NCBI GenBank assembly: GCA_024509875.1
Contig: JAMPIV010006395.1
Location: 620,001-684,000, forward strand
Source: Oreohelix idahoensis
Lineage: Eukaryota > Mollusca > Gastropoda > Stylommatophora > Oreohelicidae
Reading direction: 5' to 3'
Length of the DNA: 64,000 bases
Of this stretch, positions 1-10,200 are shown piece by piece (positions within the stretch are counted from its first letter, which is position 1; each line of letters starts with the position of its first letter). The notes under the pieces are model-generated. The model saw only the letters and a list, made by a program, of their open reading frames with translations, was not told where the DNA came from and did no database searches. The position numbers and the translations under genes were made by a program.

Positions 1-310
1 TGCAGACTTTTATGAATGTTTTCCATTCATGCCGTAGCCACCCATTTTCAATCTTTTGAAGCATGGACTGAGAGTCTGACACAGTAGTGACTGCTTTTGA
101 AGTTTCCGTCAGCCACCTTAACGCTGCAGTAGCTGCCTCTACCTCCATTCTCATGCTGGAAGTTGTTATCTTGTAAGGACCTCTATGTTCGGCGACGATT
201 CTGCCCTTTACCCTAGCAGAGAAGCCCCAACCTGATTTCTCACCACAGATCACAGACCCATCTGTATACACAATGGAATAATTATCCCCAGCATGATCGT
301 ATATACTATT
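1..310 (-). pseudogene. RNase H domain of a non-LTR retrotransposon (cut by window edge)
   Basis: Read on the minus strand from about 310 down to 1 without a stop. It gives an RNase H type 1 fold: a first strand ending in VYTDGS (first catalytic Asp), a WGFSARV strand, an SSMRMEVEAATAAL helix carrying the catalytic Glu, and a VSDSQSML segment carrying the next Asp. No methionine starts it, so it is a fragment of a larger ORF2 that runs off the window. Three expected acidic residues are present and the frame is clean, so this piece is relatively young. The clade cannot be assigned. Confidence 0.75.
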
Positions 311-394
311 ATTCGACTAATTTCAAGTTGTCTAAAGTTCTACACTCTCTGCCAAGGATGATGATGACTTGCTGGTACTGGTAGTTAATCCAGT

Positions 395-545
395 TCTCAT
401 CTGACTTACTGTACTCCACTCTTCCCCCTTGAATATATTTTCAACTGTGGTCACCTGCTTGATCGTTGTCTCTGCCTGTGCCATCCATGAACAGGACAGT
501 AGGCCCACGCCAGGACCTGAAGATGTAAAGACTTATGGATATTTT
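395..545 (-). pseudogene. LINE C-terminal tail fragment (RNase H LINE family)
   Basis: The minus strand carries a short open stretch (MAQAETTIKQVTTVENIF and a Ser-rich end before a stop) directly upstream of a second copy of the sequence that begins the window (ACTTATGGATATTTTCCATT at about 518 against the start of the window). It looks like the protein tail of the same LINE family as the fragment at 1-310, from another copy. Family assignment rests only on this shared segment. Confidence 0.4.
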
Positions 546-639
546 CCATTCATGCCAGAGCAATGTAATTTATAGTGAGAATATTAAAATTTAAACAGAG
601 GAAGTAACTTTTTGATCACTCCTTTTCATTGTAAGAGGA

Positions 640-760
640 GTAGCTGTTCTTGGCTTTCAACTCCACGGAGCACATGCCTTCAAAAAACTTAGGTCAGGTT
701 ATCTTCATGTCCGTCTCCAGCTCTTTTCTGCATGTCTTCTTTGGCCTTCCTCTGCCTCAG
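640..760 (-). pseudogene. LINE-B 3' tail fragment
   Basis: The minus strand reads like the end of the LINE-B reverse transcriptase: a PEAEEGQRR / ELETDMK-like stretch followed by TTGAAGGCATGTGCTCC, the 3' end shared with the copies at 5307-5520, 6190-6475, 22097-22580, 40848-41245, 45160-45540 and 61330-61850. It is frameshifted and 5' truncated. Confidence 0.55.
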
Positions 761-1034
761 GAGTAGCTGTTACTCGCCACCAATTATTTTCTTTTTAGTA
801 ATAGTTGTCATGAAACAGCCAGGGTTTTCCTTGGTCATTCTACTGTAGTGTTAATTCCTTGGTGGTTTCCAACCAAATGATGTCCGACAGTCTGGTCAAA
901 CGTTAGTTGCACCTGCATGTTCTCAGTAATCGGCAGCTGGTGTCTTTTTTTCCATTCCACAAATTATTGTTTCGTATTAAATCTGGTCACTTTATACAGG
1001 TATCTGGAGTTCAGACGTGATATGTCTCATGTAT

Positions 1035-1304
1035 TTTTTTTTTTTTAACCAGCGGCACTTGGGCTTTCAGCCCTTCGGCCCAATGACATATCATTGCGAG
1101 GCTGGGGAACCTGAGGACTTTCCTTCCAACCCGGTCAGGAGCTTCGCTCCTTCCCATCCACAGAGGGTTTATCACAGGAGCCGTTCAGGCTATTCAGTCA
1201 AATTTCCGGCCGTAAACATTTCTTCAAACGCCGACGCCCGGGTTTGAACCATGAACACCTGGTCGCCAGTACAACGCCGAAGCCATTACACCAGCGCGGC
1301 TCCC
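1035..1304 (-). mobile_element. tRNA-derived SINE with 13-bp target duplication
   Basis: Read on the minus strand it begins GGGAGCCGCGCTGGTGTAAT. It has an A-box-like TGGTGTAATGG and a B-box-like GGTTCAAACCC, then a body ending in AGTGCCGCTGG and an A-rich tail (poly-T at 1035-1046 on the plus strand). It is flanked by perfect direct repeats ATGTCTCATGTAT at 1022-1034 and 1305-1317, so both ends are exact. Related copies are at 20996-21355 and, 3' half only, at 4908-5055. Confidence 0.85.
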
Positions 1305-1984
1305 ATGTCTCATGTATGAGCCACCTGTTCTGATCAAAGATGATGGTAAATTGGGCTTTATTTACCATGACAGTGATGCCCCGATGTTACTTCCTGGGAA
1401 TGTAAAATTTTGCATTTCTTCAGTCATCTGAACCATTTATTTACCTTTAATCATTAGTTCTTTTCTTGCATGTCTTTTTGTGTCCTCATGTTAAATGTCC
1501 CTGTCATTTATAGCCAACACCATGACCATGAGGAAGATTATTGGTGGGACCGACATTCTTTTCTGGCCCTACTGTCTTCTGTGCTCTATTGTTGAGGATG
1601 AGAGTGGCACTGTGGACAATCCTGCACACTAGTTCATAGTTGATTATAAATGTAAAATAATGTCTCAGTATGTTTATGGTTCAGTATGCTTTCGTTTTAC
1701 ATCACCCCTCGTGTGCTGACGGTCAAGATAATATGGGCCTAACACCATATTCCCAATATGCCTCAATGGGCGTGTAACGGGATCCTTTACCTTTTTTATG
1801 CTTATGGTTGATACTATTAAATTTCTTACAAAGTTCGTGTACAGTCTTGTGCCATTCATTGTTGATTCTTAGCATTACCATCTGTACGCTACTTAAACTA
1901 TATGTTCAAAATGGTATAAGGTGTGTTTATAGTCTCTAGCAGTACTATATAGGCCTAGTCAGAATTTTGTTCCCTCTGAGCAAA

Positions 1985-2055
1985 TGACAAGAACCAGTAG
2001 AACAAGAGATGACATGCTGGCGATGAATACTGATAGGGCACAATGAGGAAACCTC
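1985..2055 (+). pseudogene. LINE-B tail, left half of a split copy
   Basis: Matches the plus-strand LINE-B tail seen intact at 61550-61640 (ATGACAAGAACCAG, then GAGGAAACC) with small deletions. It stops where the inverted-repeat end of element P1 begins. The LINE continues at 5307, so the two pieces were one copy before P1 inserted. Confidence 0.6.
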
Positions 2056-2573
2056 TTGACTCCAGAACAACGCTCATGAGAATAAATAGATCTACCACTT
2101 TACATGTTATTAACAGAAATATGTAATCTAAAAATTCAGTTTGGAGTACCTACTCAGTGTTGCAAAATTGTCATTTCTGTGCCACCGTAACGCTCAGAGC
2201 GTTAAATAAAGCCCAAAAATCGCCCGTTTAACACAGTTCTTATTTTAAAACTTGTAGAATAACTTCCACTTCTATTTAAACAACTAATTTGAGTGTAGTT
2301 AAACAGCATGTGAGGATTCACGTTTTTATTGCTACAGAAATAAGTCAACGCTTTATATTTACATTTTCTAAGTCTCCTAAGCGAATAATTGTGTCAAACT
2401 ACTTAGAAACACTGATGCCATTGACGATGATTGTTTGGTAGTCACAGTTTGTTGTCAAATAACTGAATCGGTGCAGAAAAGCGACACATTAGATTGAGTT
2501 GATGAGTGTGCGGTCCTGTTCTGGCCGACCGAGAAAGCAACAAAACTACACCAACAGTAACAATTAACATCTA

Positions 2574-3887
2574 CGAGGGGCGTTCAGAATGTAATGCACC
2601 ACATCGTTTTTCTTAGCTAATAATGAAGATAGAAGCATGACATTTTGCACACTTCAAATATGGCATGCGCTAATTGTGTGCACCAAATTGCATTGCAACC
2701 GGCTAAATAATACGGCTGCCCTAAACCGTTGAAATGGAGCGTGTTCTGTTATCAACTTGCGTTATAAACAGCGAATTGTGATAGAATTTCTCGTTGCAGA
2801 GAAGGAAACTGTTGTGAATATTCACAAGCGTCTATGTGATGTGTATTGAAGTTTTGCAGTCGACAGGAGTACAGTCAGTCGCTGGGATCAGAAAATCAGG
2901 AAGTGGAGATACGGAGCTGCTTGATCGGCCTGCCACAGCCACCAACCCAGAAATGCGCTGAGGGCATTATTCTTACTGATAGGCGAATAACTCACTACTC
3001 AACAATTGGCCTTACAGCTGTCAGTCAGCATTGGTAGTGCAAATGCAGTTATAAAAACTCTCGGATTTTCTAAGGTTTGTGCAAGATGGGTTCCTCGAAG
3101 TCTCACAAATGACCACCGATTGCAAAGGAAAGCAATTTCTTCTGAATTGTTGGAGCGTTTCAATGCTGATGGAGAGAACTTTTTGGCTAAGATCGTTACA
3201 GGTGACGAAACCTGGGCACATCATTTTGAACCTGAGACAAAAAGACAGTCAATGGAGTGGCATGATCCGCAATCACCAAGAAGAAAGAAATTCAAGACAA
3301 TTCCTTCAGCTGGAAAGGTCATGATCACTGTCTTTTGGGACATTGAAGGTGTGATTCTTGTGGACATTATGCCAAGAGGAGAGACAATCAATTCGCAAGC
3401 TTACATTAAGACATTGAAAAAACGCAATCAACGTTTTCGCAGAGTTCGGCCGCACAAGAATCCAGCAGACCTGCTTCTCCTTCACGACAATGCACGCCCT
3501 CACACAAGTCTGGCAACACGGGAAGCAATCACCAAATTGGGTTGGACTGTACTACCCCATCCACCCTATATTCCCGATTTGGCACCCTCTGATTTTAATC
3601 TATTTGGTCCACTTAAAGATGCACTCCGTGGGACAAGGTTTGAAGATGATGGAGTGATTCATGCAGCGAAGAAATGGCTACATGATCAAGACAAAATCTG
3701 GTACGTGCTAGGAATACATGCACTTGTTTCACGCTGGCATAAAGCCGTACAAGTTGATGGGGATTATGTTGAATAATACAGATGTTTACATGACATATCC
3801 ATGTATATTGTTTATAAATTTCATGCTTTTTGAATAAACAGCTCCTGAGAAAAACGATGTGGTGCATTACTTTCTGAACGCCCCTCG
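2574..3887 (+). mobile_element. mariner element 1 with ~40-bp terminal inverted repeats
   Basis: Left end CGAGGGGCGTTCAGAATGTA and right end TACTTTCTGAACGCCCCTCG are inverted repeats; the similarity extends about 40 bp through the ACATCGTTTTTC block. TA dinucleotides flank both ends (2572-2573 and 3888-3889), the classic Tc1/mariner target duplication. The matching place in P2 lacks this insertion, giving an empty-site comparison. It carries a broken transposase (2734-3776). Confidence 0.92.
2734..3776 (+). pseudogene. mariner transposase, N-terminal half frameshifted
   Basis: The catalytic half is open from 3006 to 3776. It shows TGDETW (first Asp), [11 protein letters not shown] (second Asp) and IPDLAPSDFNLFGPLK (third Asp), spaced as in the mariner DD34D triad. 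Upstream, the helix-turn-helix region survives in pieces in different frames: NLRYKQRIVIEF near 2755 and VDRSTVSRWDQKI near 2860, separated by frameshifts and stops. The intact family protein is about 340-350 residues; only about 240 are continuous here. The encoded protein would lack the DNA-binding domain. Confidence 0.88.
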
Positions 3888-4021
3888 TATCTTACGAAGA
3901 TGAAGCTAGGGATACTTTTAAAACATTAAACAAATGTCAAAAGTTTTTATATGATGTTTGTTCTTTATTTGTTTTGAAATTACGTAATACAATATAGCAT
4001 AATTTATTTTATTCTTATAAG

Positions 4022-4250
4022 TATTGCTATGGACCCCTGAAGGAAAACGAAAGAGAGGCCAACCAAAAACAACTTGGCGGAGGACTGTGCAAAGAATAAA
4101 CCAGAGTCGGGGCACTGCGAAGGATGGCCGCCGACAGAGCAAAGTGGAATCGATTTGTTGTTGCCCTACAACTTACAAGACGCCACAAGGCGTGATGGCC
4201 ACTGACTGCTTTGACGGTCAGCGGCTAAGAATCAAAGAATAAGAAAGAAG
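4022..4250 (+). pseudogene. LINE-A 3' tail fragment inside P1
   Basis: Starts in the LINE-A C-terminal segment ([17 protein letters not shown]) and runs to the shared 3' end (GACTGCTTTGACGGTCAGCG then an AAGAAT-rich tail). Compared with P2, about 250 bp of P1 sequence is missing where it sits. No target duplication was recognised. Confidence 0.65.
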
Positions 4251-4323
4251 CTCGTATTCTACAGTTAAATTTTTAGTGTTTTTTTTATTTCACATGCAAA
4301 ATGTTTTAAGTATGCCGAACGTA

Positions 4324-4716
4324 TGCCTAAGAAAAATTCACCGCATCTTTTGGCTGAATACCATCACCAACCAAGATCTGCTTACTCGTAGCAAGCAAGA
4401 GGACATGCACACCATCATAGCTGGCAGACGCTGGAGCTGGGTTGGTCATGTCCTCAGAAGAGACCCCGATGCCATCACAAGAACAGCTATGTTTTGGACC
4501 CCTGAAGGAAAGCGAGAGGCCGACCAAAAACAACTTGGCGGAGGACTGTGGAGGCTGAGATGCAAAGAATGAACCAGAGCTTGGGGCACTGTACGAAGGA
4601 TGGCCACCAACCGTGCAAAGTGGAATCAATTTGTTGTTGCCCTACAAGACGCCACTAGGCGTGATGGCCACTGACTGCTTTGACGGTCGGTGGTTAAGGA
4701 TCGAAGAAGAAGAAGA
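4324..4716 (+). mobile_element. LINE-A, 5'-truncated insertion with 12-bp target duplication
   Basis: ATGCCGAACGTA is duplicated exactly at 4312-4323 and 4717-4728. Between them lies only the end of LINE-A ORF2: [49 protein letters not shown], then a frameshifted WTPEGKR region, followed by the 3' end and a (GAA)n tail. This is a textbook 5'-truncated retrotransposition event and fixes the LINE-A 3' terminus. Confidence 0.85.
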
Positions 4717-4907
4717 ATGCCGAACGTACATGTGTTAAATCTATTTCCCTACAGTTTGGTATATAATAACTACATGTTCACAGAAAAGATTAACATAAAA
4801 TTTACACTGAAAGATAAATAATGGAGGAAACCTCGAGTTCTGTGAACAGTAAATAAATTAGTAAATCAATAAATAAAGTTAAAACAGGTACTTATTGGCC
4901 GGCATTT

Positions 4908-5055
4908 GTTTTGTTTTTTCCCCCCCCCAACCAGCGGCACTTGGGATTTCAGCCCTTCAGCCCAAATGACATGCCATTGCAAGGATGGGGAGTCTGTAGA
5001 CTTTCCTTCCAACCTGGTCAGGAGCTTTGCTCCTTCCCATCAAGAGGGTTTAACT
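4908..5055 (-). mobile_element. tRNA-SINE, 3' half only
   Basis: Same body as the SINE at 1035-1304, with matching blocks CAGCGGCACTTGGG and GTCAGGAGCTTTGCTCCTTCCCAT on the plus strand, but the tRNA-like head is missing. It ends at AAGAGGGTTTAAC, where the palindrome at 5056-5192 starts. The tail is poly-C/T rather than pure T. Confidence 0.65.
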
Positions 5056-5192
5056 CGTTGGACATAAAGGATGACACAGAAAAGAAAATATAAGTGATAG
5101 CCTTACTGGGAATAGGTTCGATTCCCGGTAAGCCTATCACTTATATTTTCTATTGTTGTTTGATGTCATCCTTTATGTTCAACGGGTACCAG
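5056..5192. repeat. Imperfect palindrome (foldback) with central B-box-like sequence
   Basis: The arm at 5060-5105 (GGACATAAAGGATGAC ... AAAATATAAGTGATAG) is repeated inverted at about 5127-5185. The centre contains GGTTCGATTCCCGG, a tRNA B-box match. P2 carries one arm and part of the centre only (9088-9150), so the second arm was gained in this copy or lost in P2. Confidence 0.7.
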
Positions 5193-5306
5193 TTAATTAA
5201 CTTTATTTATTAATTTATACACTAAAAGAGTACACTTCACCATTTAGAATTCATTAAAAAAAAAATAATTACGGAACAGGGTGGAAAATAATTATAGTCA
5301 AAGAGT

Positions 5307-5520
5307 TAATGGCAGTACCAGGCAGTTTTTGTTCCGAGTCCCCAGGGTAAGGGGGAGAAACTATAGAGACCAAGGAACACATAGAGAAGAGAACTGGAGA
5401 CAAAAAACAGCATATGATGAAAATTGGTGTTGGAAAGAACTTGAACTTTATGGCATGTGACAAGATTTGCTGTGTTTTTGTTGAAGGTCTGTGATCCTTG
5501 GAGAAGGAAAGGGTATTGCT
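5307..5520 (+). pseudogene. LINE-B tail, right half of the copy split by P1
   Basis: Resumes exactly after the TTAA of P1: CAGGCAGTTTTTGTTCCGAG, CCCCAGGGTAAG, GGAAAGAACTTGA, TTTGTTGAAGG, matching 61650-61830. Together with 1985-2055 it makes one LINE-B tail, with the insertion point at the TTGATAG of the intact copy. Confidence 0.65.
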
Positions 5521-6189
5521 TCATTGGTAGGCCAGAAAGCTTCCATAATTTTCTTGAAGAGGTGGTCTCAAATCTTGTAATGGGGTGATTCTGATACAAG
5601 ACAACACGTCAACTGCTTAGATTTATTTGGTTAACGTAGATAAGTATTTGCTTTCTTTCTCGTTTTCATTTGTCCCTGAAAAAAAATCCTTGTGGCGATA
5701 ACAGAGGCAGTTTTCATTGTCATGCGTTCTAATGGTGTTAAATGGAATATTGTTTTTCATTTCTTCTAGGGGAGCTCCATTCAGCCATGTATAAATTACA
5801 TTGCAGTTTTACTGCTTGTTTGGTGTGTGGATTTATGTTTATATTTAGAGGCTCATGTTCTGGTCTGCTAAATCTTTGGCTGCAGTTTTAAAATTTTCAA
5901 GAAAATATTCCACCCAACTGAATTGTCATTTTTCTCATTGCTGCCATGTGTTCTGGTACTAAAGATTCAATTTATTTCTTGTACAAAAGCTGCATTGTTC
6001 TGAAATGTTATGATCTTCCCCTTGAAGGTTCCCAGGGCTTCAAAACTTTCTCACATTCAATTTGAACTTGTCTTTATAAAGTTTTGTTAAATTTATGGTT
6101 TGTTTTTCTCCTATGACAGAAGAACGACTCAGTAAGTTTTCTGCTATGTATCATATCTGCTGGCGTCAAAGGACAGCTAGTTATTGAAC

Positions 6190-6475
6190 AGTAAATTAAA
6201 TACAGGGTGATGCAAAAGTATGTGGAAGACAAGATATGGAGACAGATAATGAAGACATCCAAATATAAGATGGAATGTAACAGGACACATACACAAGACA
6301 GTTCTTGTTCTGGAATCTCCAGGGTAAAAGAGGTAGACCAAAAAAAAAAAACATGGAGATAACTGGAGACTGAAATTAAAATGAAGACATGGAAAGAACT
6401 TGAGCAGACGGATAGCGTGCAACAGGACTTGATGTGTTTGTTGAAGGCTTATGCTCCTTGTGGAGCTAACAGGTA
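6190..6475 (+). pseudogene. LINE-B 3' tail fragment
   Basis: Aligns by eye with 61600-61840: ACACATACACAAGACAG, TTGTTCTGGAATCTCCAGGG, GGTAGACCAAAAAA, ACATGGAAAGAACTTGAGCA, TTGTTGAAGGCTTATGCTCC. Stops and gaps break the frame. Confidence 0.65.
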
Positions 6476-6479
6476 ATGA

Positions 6480-7220
6480 TTGATGTCAAAACAAAAAGGG
6501 TTGTATTTATGTTACCAGAAGCAATGAAGGCACTGTGGAATTATTGCAGTTGTATGAGCTGCCGTGCCCTAAGCATAAGTTGTCTTTTTTTTTTTTTAAA
6601 TTGTACTCAGAAACAAATCTTTTCTCTGTGTTATAGCCATACAACATAACTTGACAAATCTAATTAGCAACAATAAACACAAATATAAATGTGACAATTT
6701 ATTTGTAGCTTTGATATTTAAAAAAACACAAATTTGTAGCACAAAAAAAAAAAGCTTTACACTGAGATAATGGGCAACTGAATATGGATAAACTTCTCTC
6801 GTAATAGCTGATACTGCAAAGTTGTCAAACAGAATAATTAAAAACTCTAATTGTTACAGTAAACGAAATGAACAATTGAAATGCTTAAATTGAGCTGGTA
6901 ACAGAGTTGTACAATGAACAGTAAATGTTTTAGTAGGTACCACAAAAGTGTCTCTTGCTTGTCAAGTCTTAACAGTTAGTACATCAATGCTGAAAAAAGT
7001 ATCTCTTTATTTTGTAATGTATGTTTTTAGAATACAGTTAATGTCAGGTATGCTAAGGACATTTTTTTTAAGCACCTACAGATCAATATAAGCTTCAGAC
7101 TAAAAATAACCGTCAAGATAAGGGACAGAGTGCTAATTAATATTTAAAAAATAAACTAATGTAATGAAGGTTAAACTGTTGCAACAAGCTGACAAAAAAT
7201 GATAGCTGGTATGATGAGAA
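6480..7220. other. No gene seen; 3' flank of SNRPD3
   Basis: AT-rich sequence downstream of the SNRPD3 stop codon. On the minus strand an AATAAA hexamer lies near 7004 (TTTATT on the plus strand) and could serve polyadenylation of SNRPD3. Nothing else is recognised. Confidence 0.4.
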
Positions 7221-7223
7221 GAT

Positions 7224-7285
7224 TTAACGGCGCTTCTGGAAAATGTTTCCTCCGCCACGGCCCCTTTGACCTCTCCCACGAGCAG
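7224..7285 (-). CDS. SNRPD3: SNRPD3 last coding exon (RG tail and stop)
   Basis: On the minus strand the acceptor is TTTATATTCTTCAG, followed by CT GCT CGT GGG. It encodes [20 protein letters not shown] and a TAA stop at 7226-7224. The first residue uses the single G left by the previous exon. It is too short to stand out as an open frame; the conserved NIFQKRR end identifies it. Confidence 0.95.
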
Positions 7286-10200
7286 CTGAAGAATATAAAG
7301 ATTGTAAAAATTTGTTTAAGCATTAAGTTTAAGACTGGAAAAAACATACAATAAATCAATTTTTTTTTTGTTGAAGTAATAAATTTACTGCTCTCGCATC
7401 TCGATGGCTTTTTTTTTTTTTGTACTGAACTACTTATTCATCATGTTCTTTTTTTAATTAATCAAAAACCCTTGGTGCCAGATGTTTCAGAATTTTTACA
7501 TTTCAGAACAGTACTATGGTTAGTTTACCATAAATCACCCTACAAGCATACACACACATTTCTGTAGAAATTCTTGCCCCATAAAGGAGATAGAGAATAG
7601 GCCTATCACTAACTCCAGCATGTCACAAGAGGCTACTAATATGAGGCAACCCCCATCATGTAAAACTGCTACCTAAACCACCACCACTATAAGAGAATGA
7701 ATGCTTTGATGCAGGCTTTAACAGCTTTAGTGGTTGATCCATGCTCCATAAGAAATGAGGAAAGCGTGAATCAATGGATTTATTCATAGTGGATAAGATT
7801 TTAAAAACCAGAATAAGACTAGAAATTATGAGAACAGATGTTCCCTGTCATGCTCTAGTTCTCAATCCAAAGAATTTCTTCAACAAATGCACTTAACTTC
7901 AAATCTATATTTTCTCATCTGGTTAACAAATTTCTGACTAACTCCTCATGTCCACATGTCTCCACGCTGATTCCCTCATTGTAAAATGCCTCTTCAACGT
8001 TCACAAATCCAATATAAAGTATCATGGTGTATAATTAATGATGTACTGCAGCTTATGTCAGTACAGGGTGTTTTGATCAAATTCCTATTCACTATGTAAA
8101 TGTGTATTGCTCTGTTACATCTGCATCACAGAAACAATTACTATTATGCTGTGTTCCCAAACATGTACAGTAATAGTCAAACTATCACAACATATAAATA
8201 TTAGTAATAAATGGTATGATTACAGAGCTCTCTGCTTAACACATAGGCTAAAAACAAACAACAACTGCCCCTAAACTAAATTTTTTTTAAACGTTCACAA
8301 TCACACTTTTTTTTGCTGAAATGCCACCTGTTGTGACAGCTTTTTCATTTTTTACGAGTATGTGCATGCGCGCACGTCAGAGTGTTATGTCCACCTCTAA
8401 TTCTAAAGGTCCCAGTACAGGGAATATAATTGTCAAATTTTGGATTTCTGCCTGATGCCATTACTTCCTTGAAAACGTCAGCAGCTCTTACTGGATCAGA
8501 TAGGTTGATGAAGAAAATTGTGAATGACTTAAGACTGAACAGAGACATGGGAACAGCTGTGCAAAAGAAAACTGAGGGATTTGAAAAGGAAAGTAAAGGT
8601 AAGGGATCCAGTTACATGATCATTAAGGCATATTAGGAATATGTTGTTAGGACTATATTTTCTTGACCATCAGCACACTAGTGATGATGTGGTCAGCATC
8701 ATGCCAGCTGCCTTAACTCTTTGACTCCATAATTATTTTCCACCCTGTGCCATAATTATTTTTTGAAGAATTCTAAATGGTGAAGTGTACTGTCTTTTAA
8801 TGTAAATTTTATGTTAATCTTTTCTGTGAACATGTACTTATATACCAAACTGTGGGGAAATAGATAGAGAATAATATATAATGTCTTTGATAGTAAGTAT
8901 TAACACAAGTATGTTCGGTATACTTTTTGCATGTAAAATTGAAAAACACTAAAAAGTTAACTGTAGAATACTAGCTTACCAAAGACAAATTACTTTTGTA
9001 GACAATAAAACTTTCTTTTTAGTCTTCAAACATCAAGGTAATCCATTTACAAAGTAAAAAACATTGCTTATGGCCACAGTTAATACATTCTATTCCCGGT
9101 AAGCCTATCACTTATATTTTCTTTTCTATTGTCTAATGCCATCCTTTATGTCCGAGTACCTATTAATTATCTTTATTTATTTACGAGGAGTGTTCAAATG
9201 AAACCCGCCCGTGCTACGCGAAGTGGACATTTGTAGGAGCATGATGACGTCACATCTGACGTAATAAGCACATACGCATGTACATGTGAATAAGTGTTCA
9301 TTCTCCTAGTATTCATTGTTTGTGCTGCAGACCGTTAAAATAATGGCCGGTGTGATACGGAATCCGTCCAAGGTCGATCAGCGAGCGGTGATCCAGTTCC
9401 TAACAGCCGAAGGATGTCGACCAGCCGACATTCATCGCCGAATGAAAGCAGTGTATGGTGACAAAAGTGTGTCTAAGACAAAGTGAAAGACTGGGCACGA
9501 ATGTTTCGAGAAGGACGTCAGTTAACGAAAGATCTTCCGCGGCCAGGTCAGGTGCATATTGTTGCGACAGAAGAAGCCTCGCCATAAGGAAGAACGCATG
9601 GGGTGGAGTTTGAACCACCTGCTGCGTTACGAAGAGGAGGGTGATGCATTTCTGTTGCGCATAGTGGCAGGCGATGAGTCGTGGTGCCACCACTTTGAGC
9701 CGTGCAGCATATCAGCGAGCATGCAATGGAAACATCCCTGTTGCGCATAGTGGCAGGCGATAAGTCGTGGTGCCACCACTTTGAGCCGTGCAGCATATCA
9801 GCAAGCATGCAATGGAAACATCCCGGATCACCAAAACCCAACACATTCAAGTCACAGATTTCCGCCGGTAAGGTTATGCTGACCGCATTTTTTGACCATG
9901 AAGGGCTTCTATTGGTTGACTTTAAAGAGCCTGGCTTGAACATCAATGCCATCCGCTACAAAGACACACTAGACAACCTGCATACAGCCATCAAGAATAA
10001 ATGACCCGGCATGCTTTCGCGTGGTGATTCTGTTGCACGACAATGCTCGTCCACATGCTGCGAACATTGTGCAGGAAGCGTTAGCAAGGAAAAGGTGGGA
10101 AGTTCTGCCACACCCAGCCTACAGCCCCGATCTGTCACCATGTGACTTTCATTTGTTCGGACCCTTAAAAAAATCTCTAAAGGGACAACGATTCGACTCC

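Larger units (their letters stand above)
2053..5309. mobile_element. TTAA-target non-autonomous DNA element P1 (piggyBac-like ends)
   Basis: The right end reads AGTCAAAGAGTTAA (TTAA at 5306-5309). The left end TCTTGACTCCAGAACAACGC is a decayed match to the TTAACTCTTTGACTCC terminus of copy P2 (8713-11120), which lies in the opposite orientation. The homologous body can be followed through both copies (for example the blocks around 2190-2570 and 3900-4020 here, against 10590-11110 in P2). Without inserts the element is about 1.1-1.2 kb with no coding capacity. This copy has taken in a mariner (2574-3887), two LINE-A tails and a SINE half. A TTAA target and short inverted ends are typical of piggyBac MITEs; no transposase is present, so the superfamily is inference. 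Confidence 0.65.
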
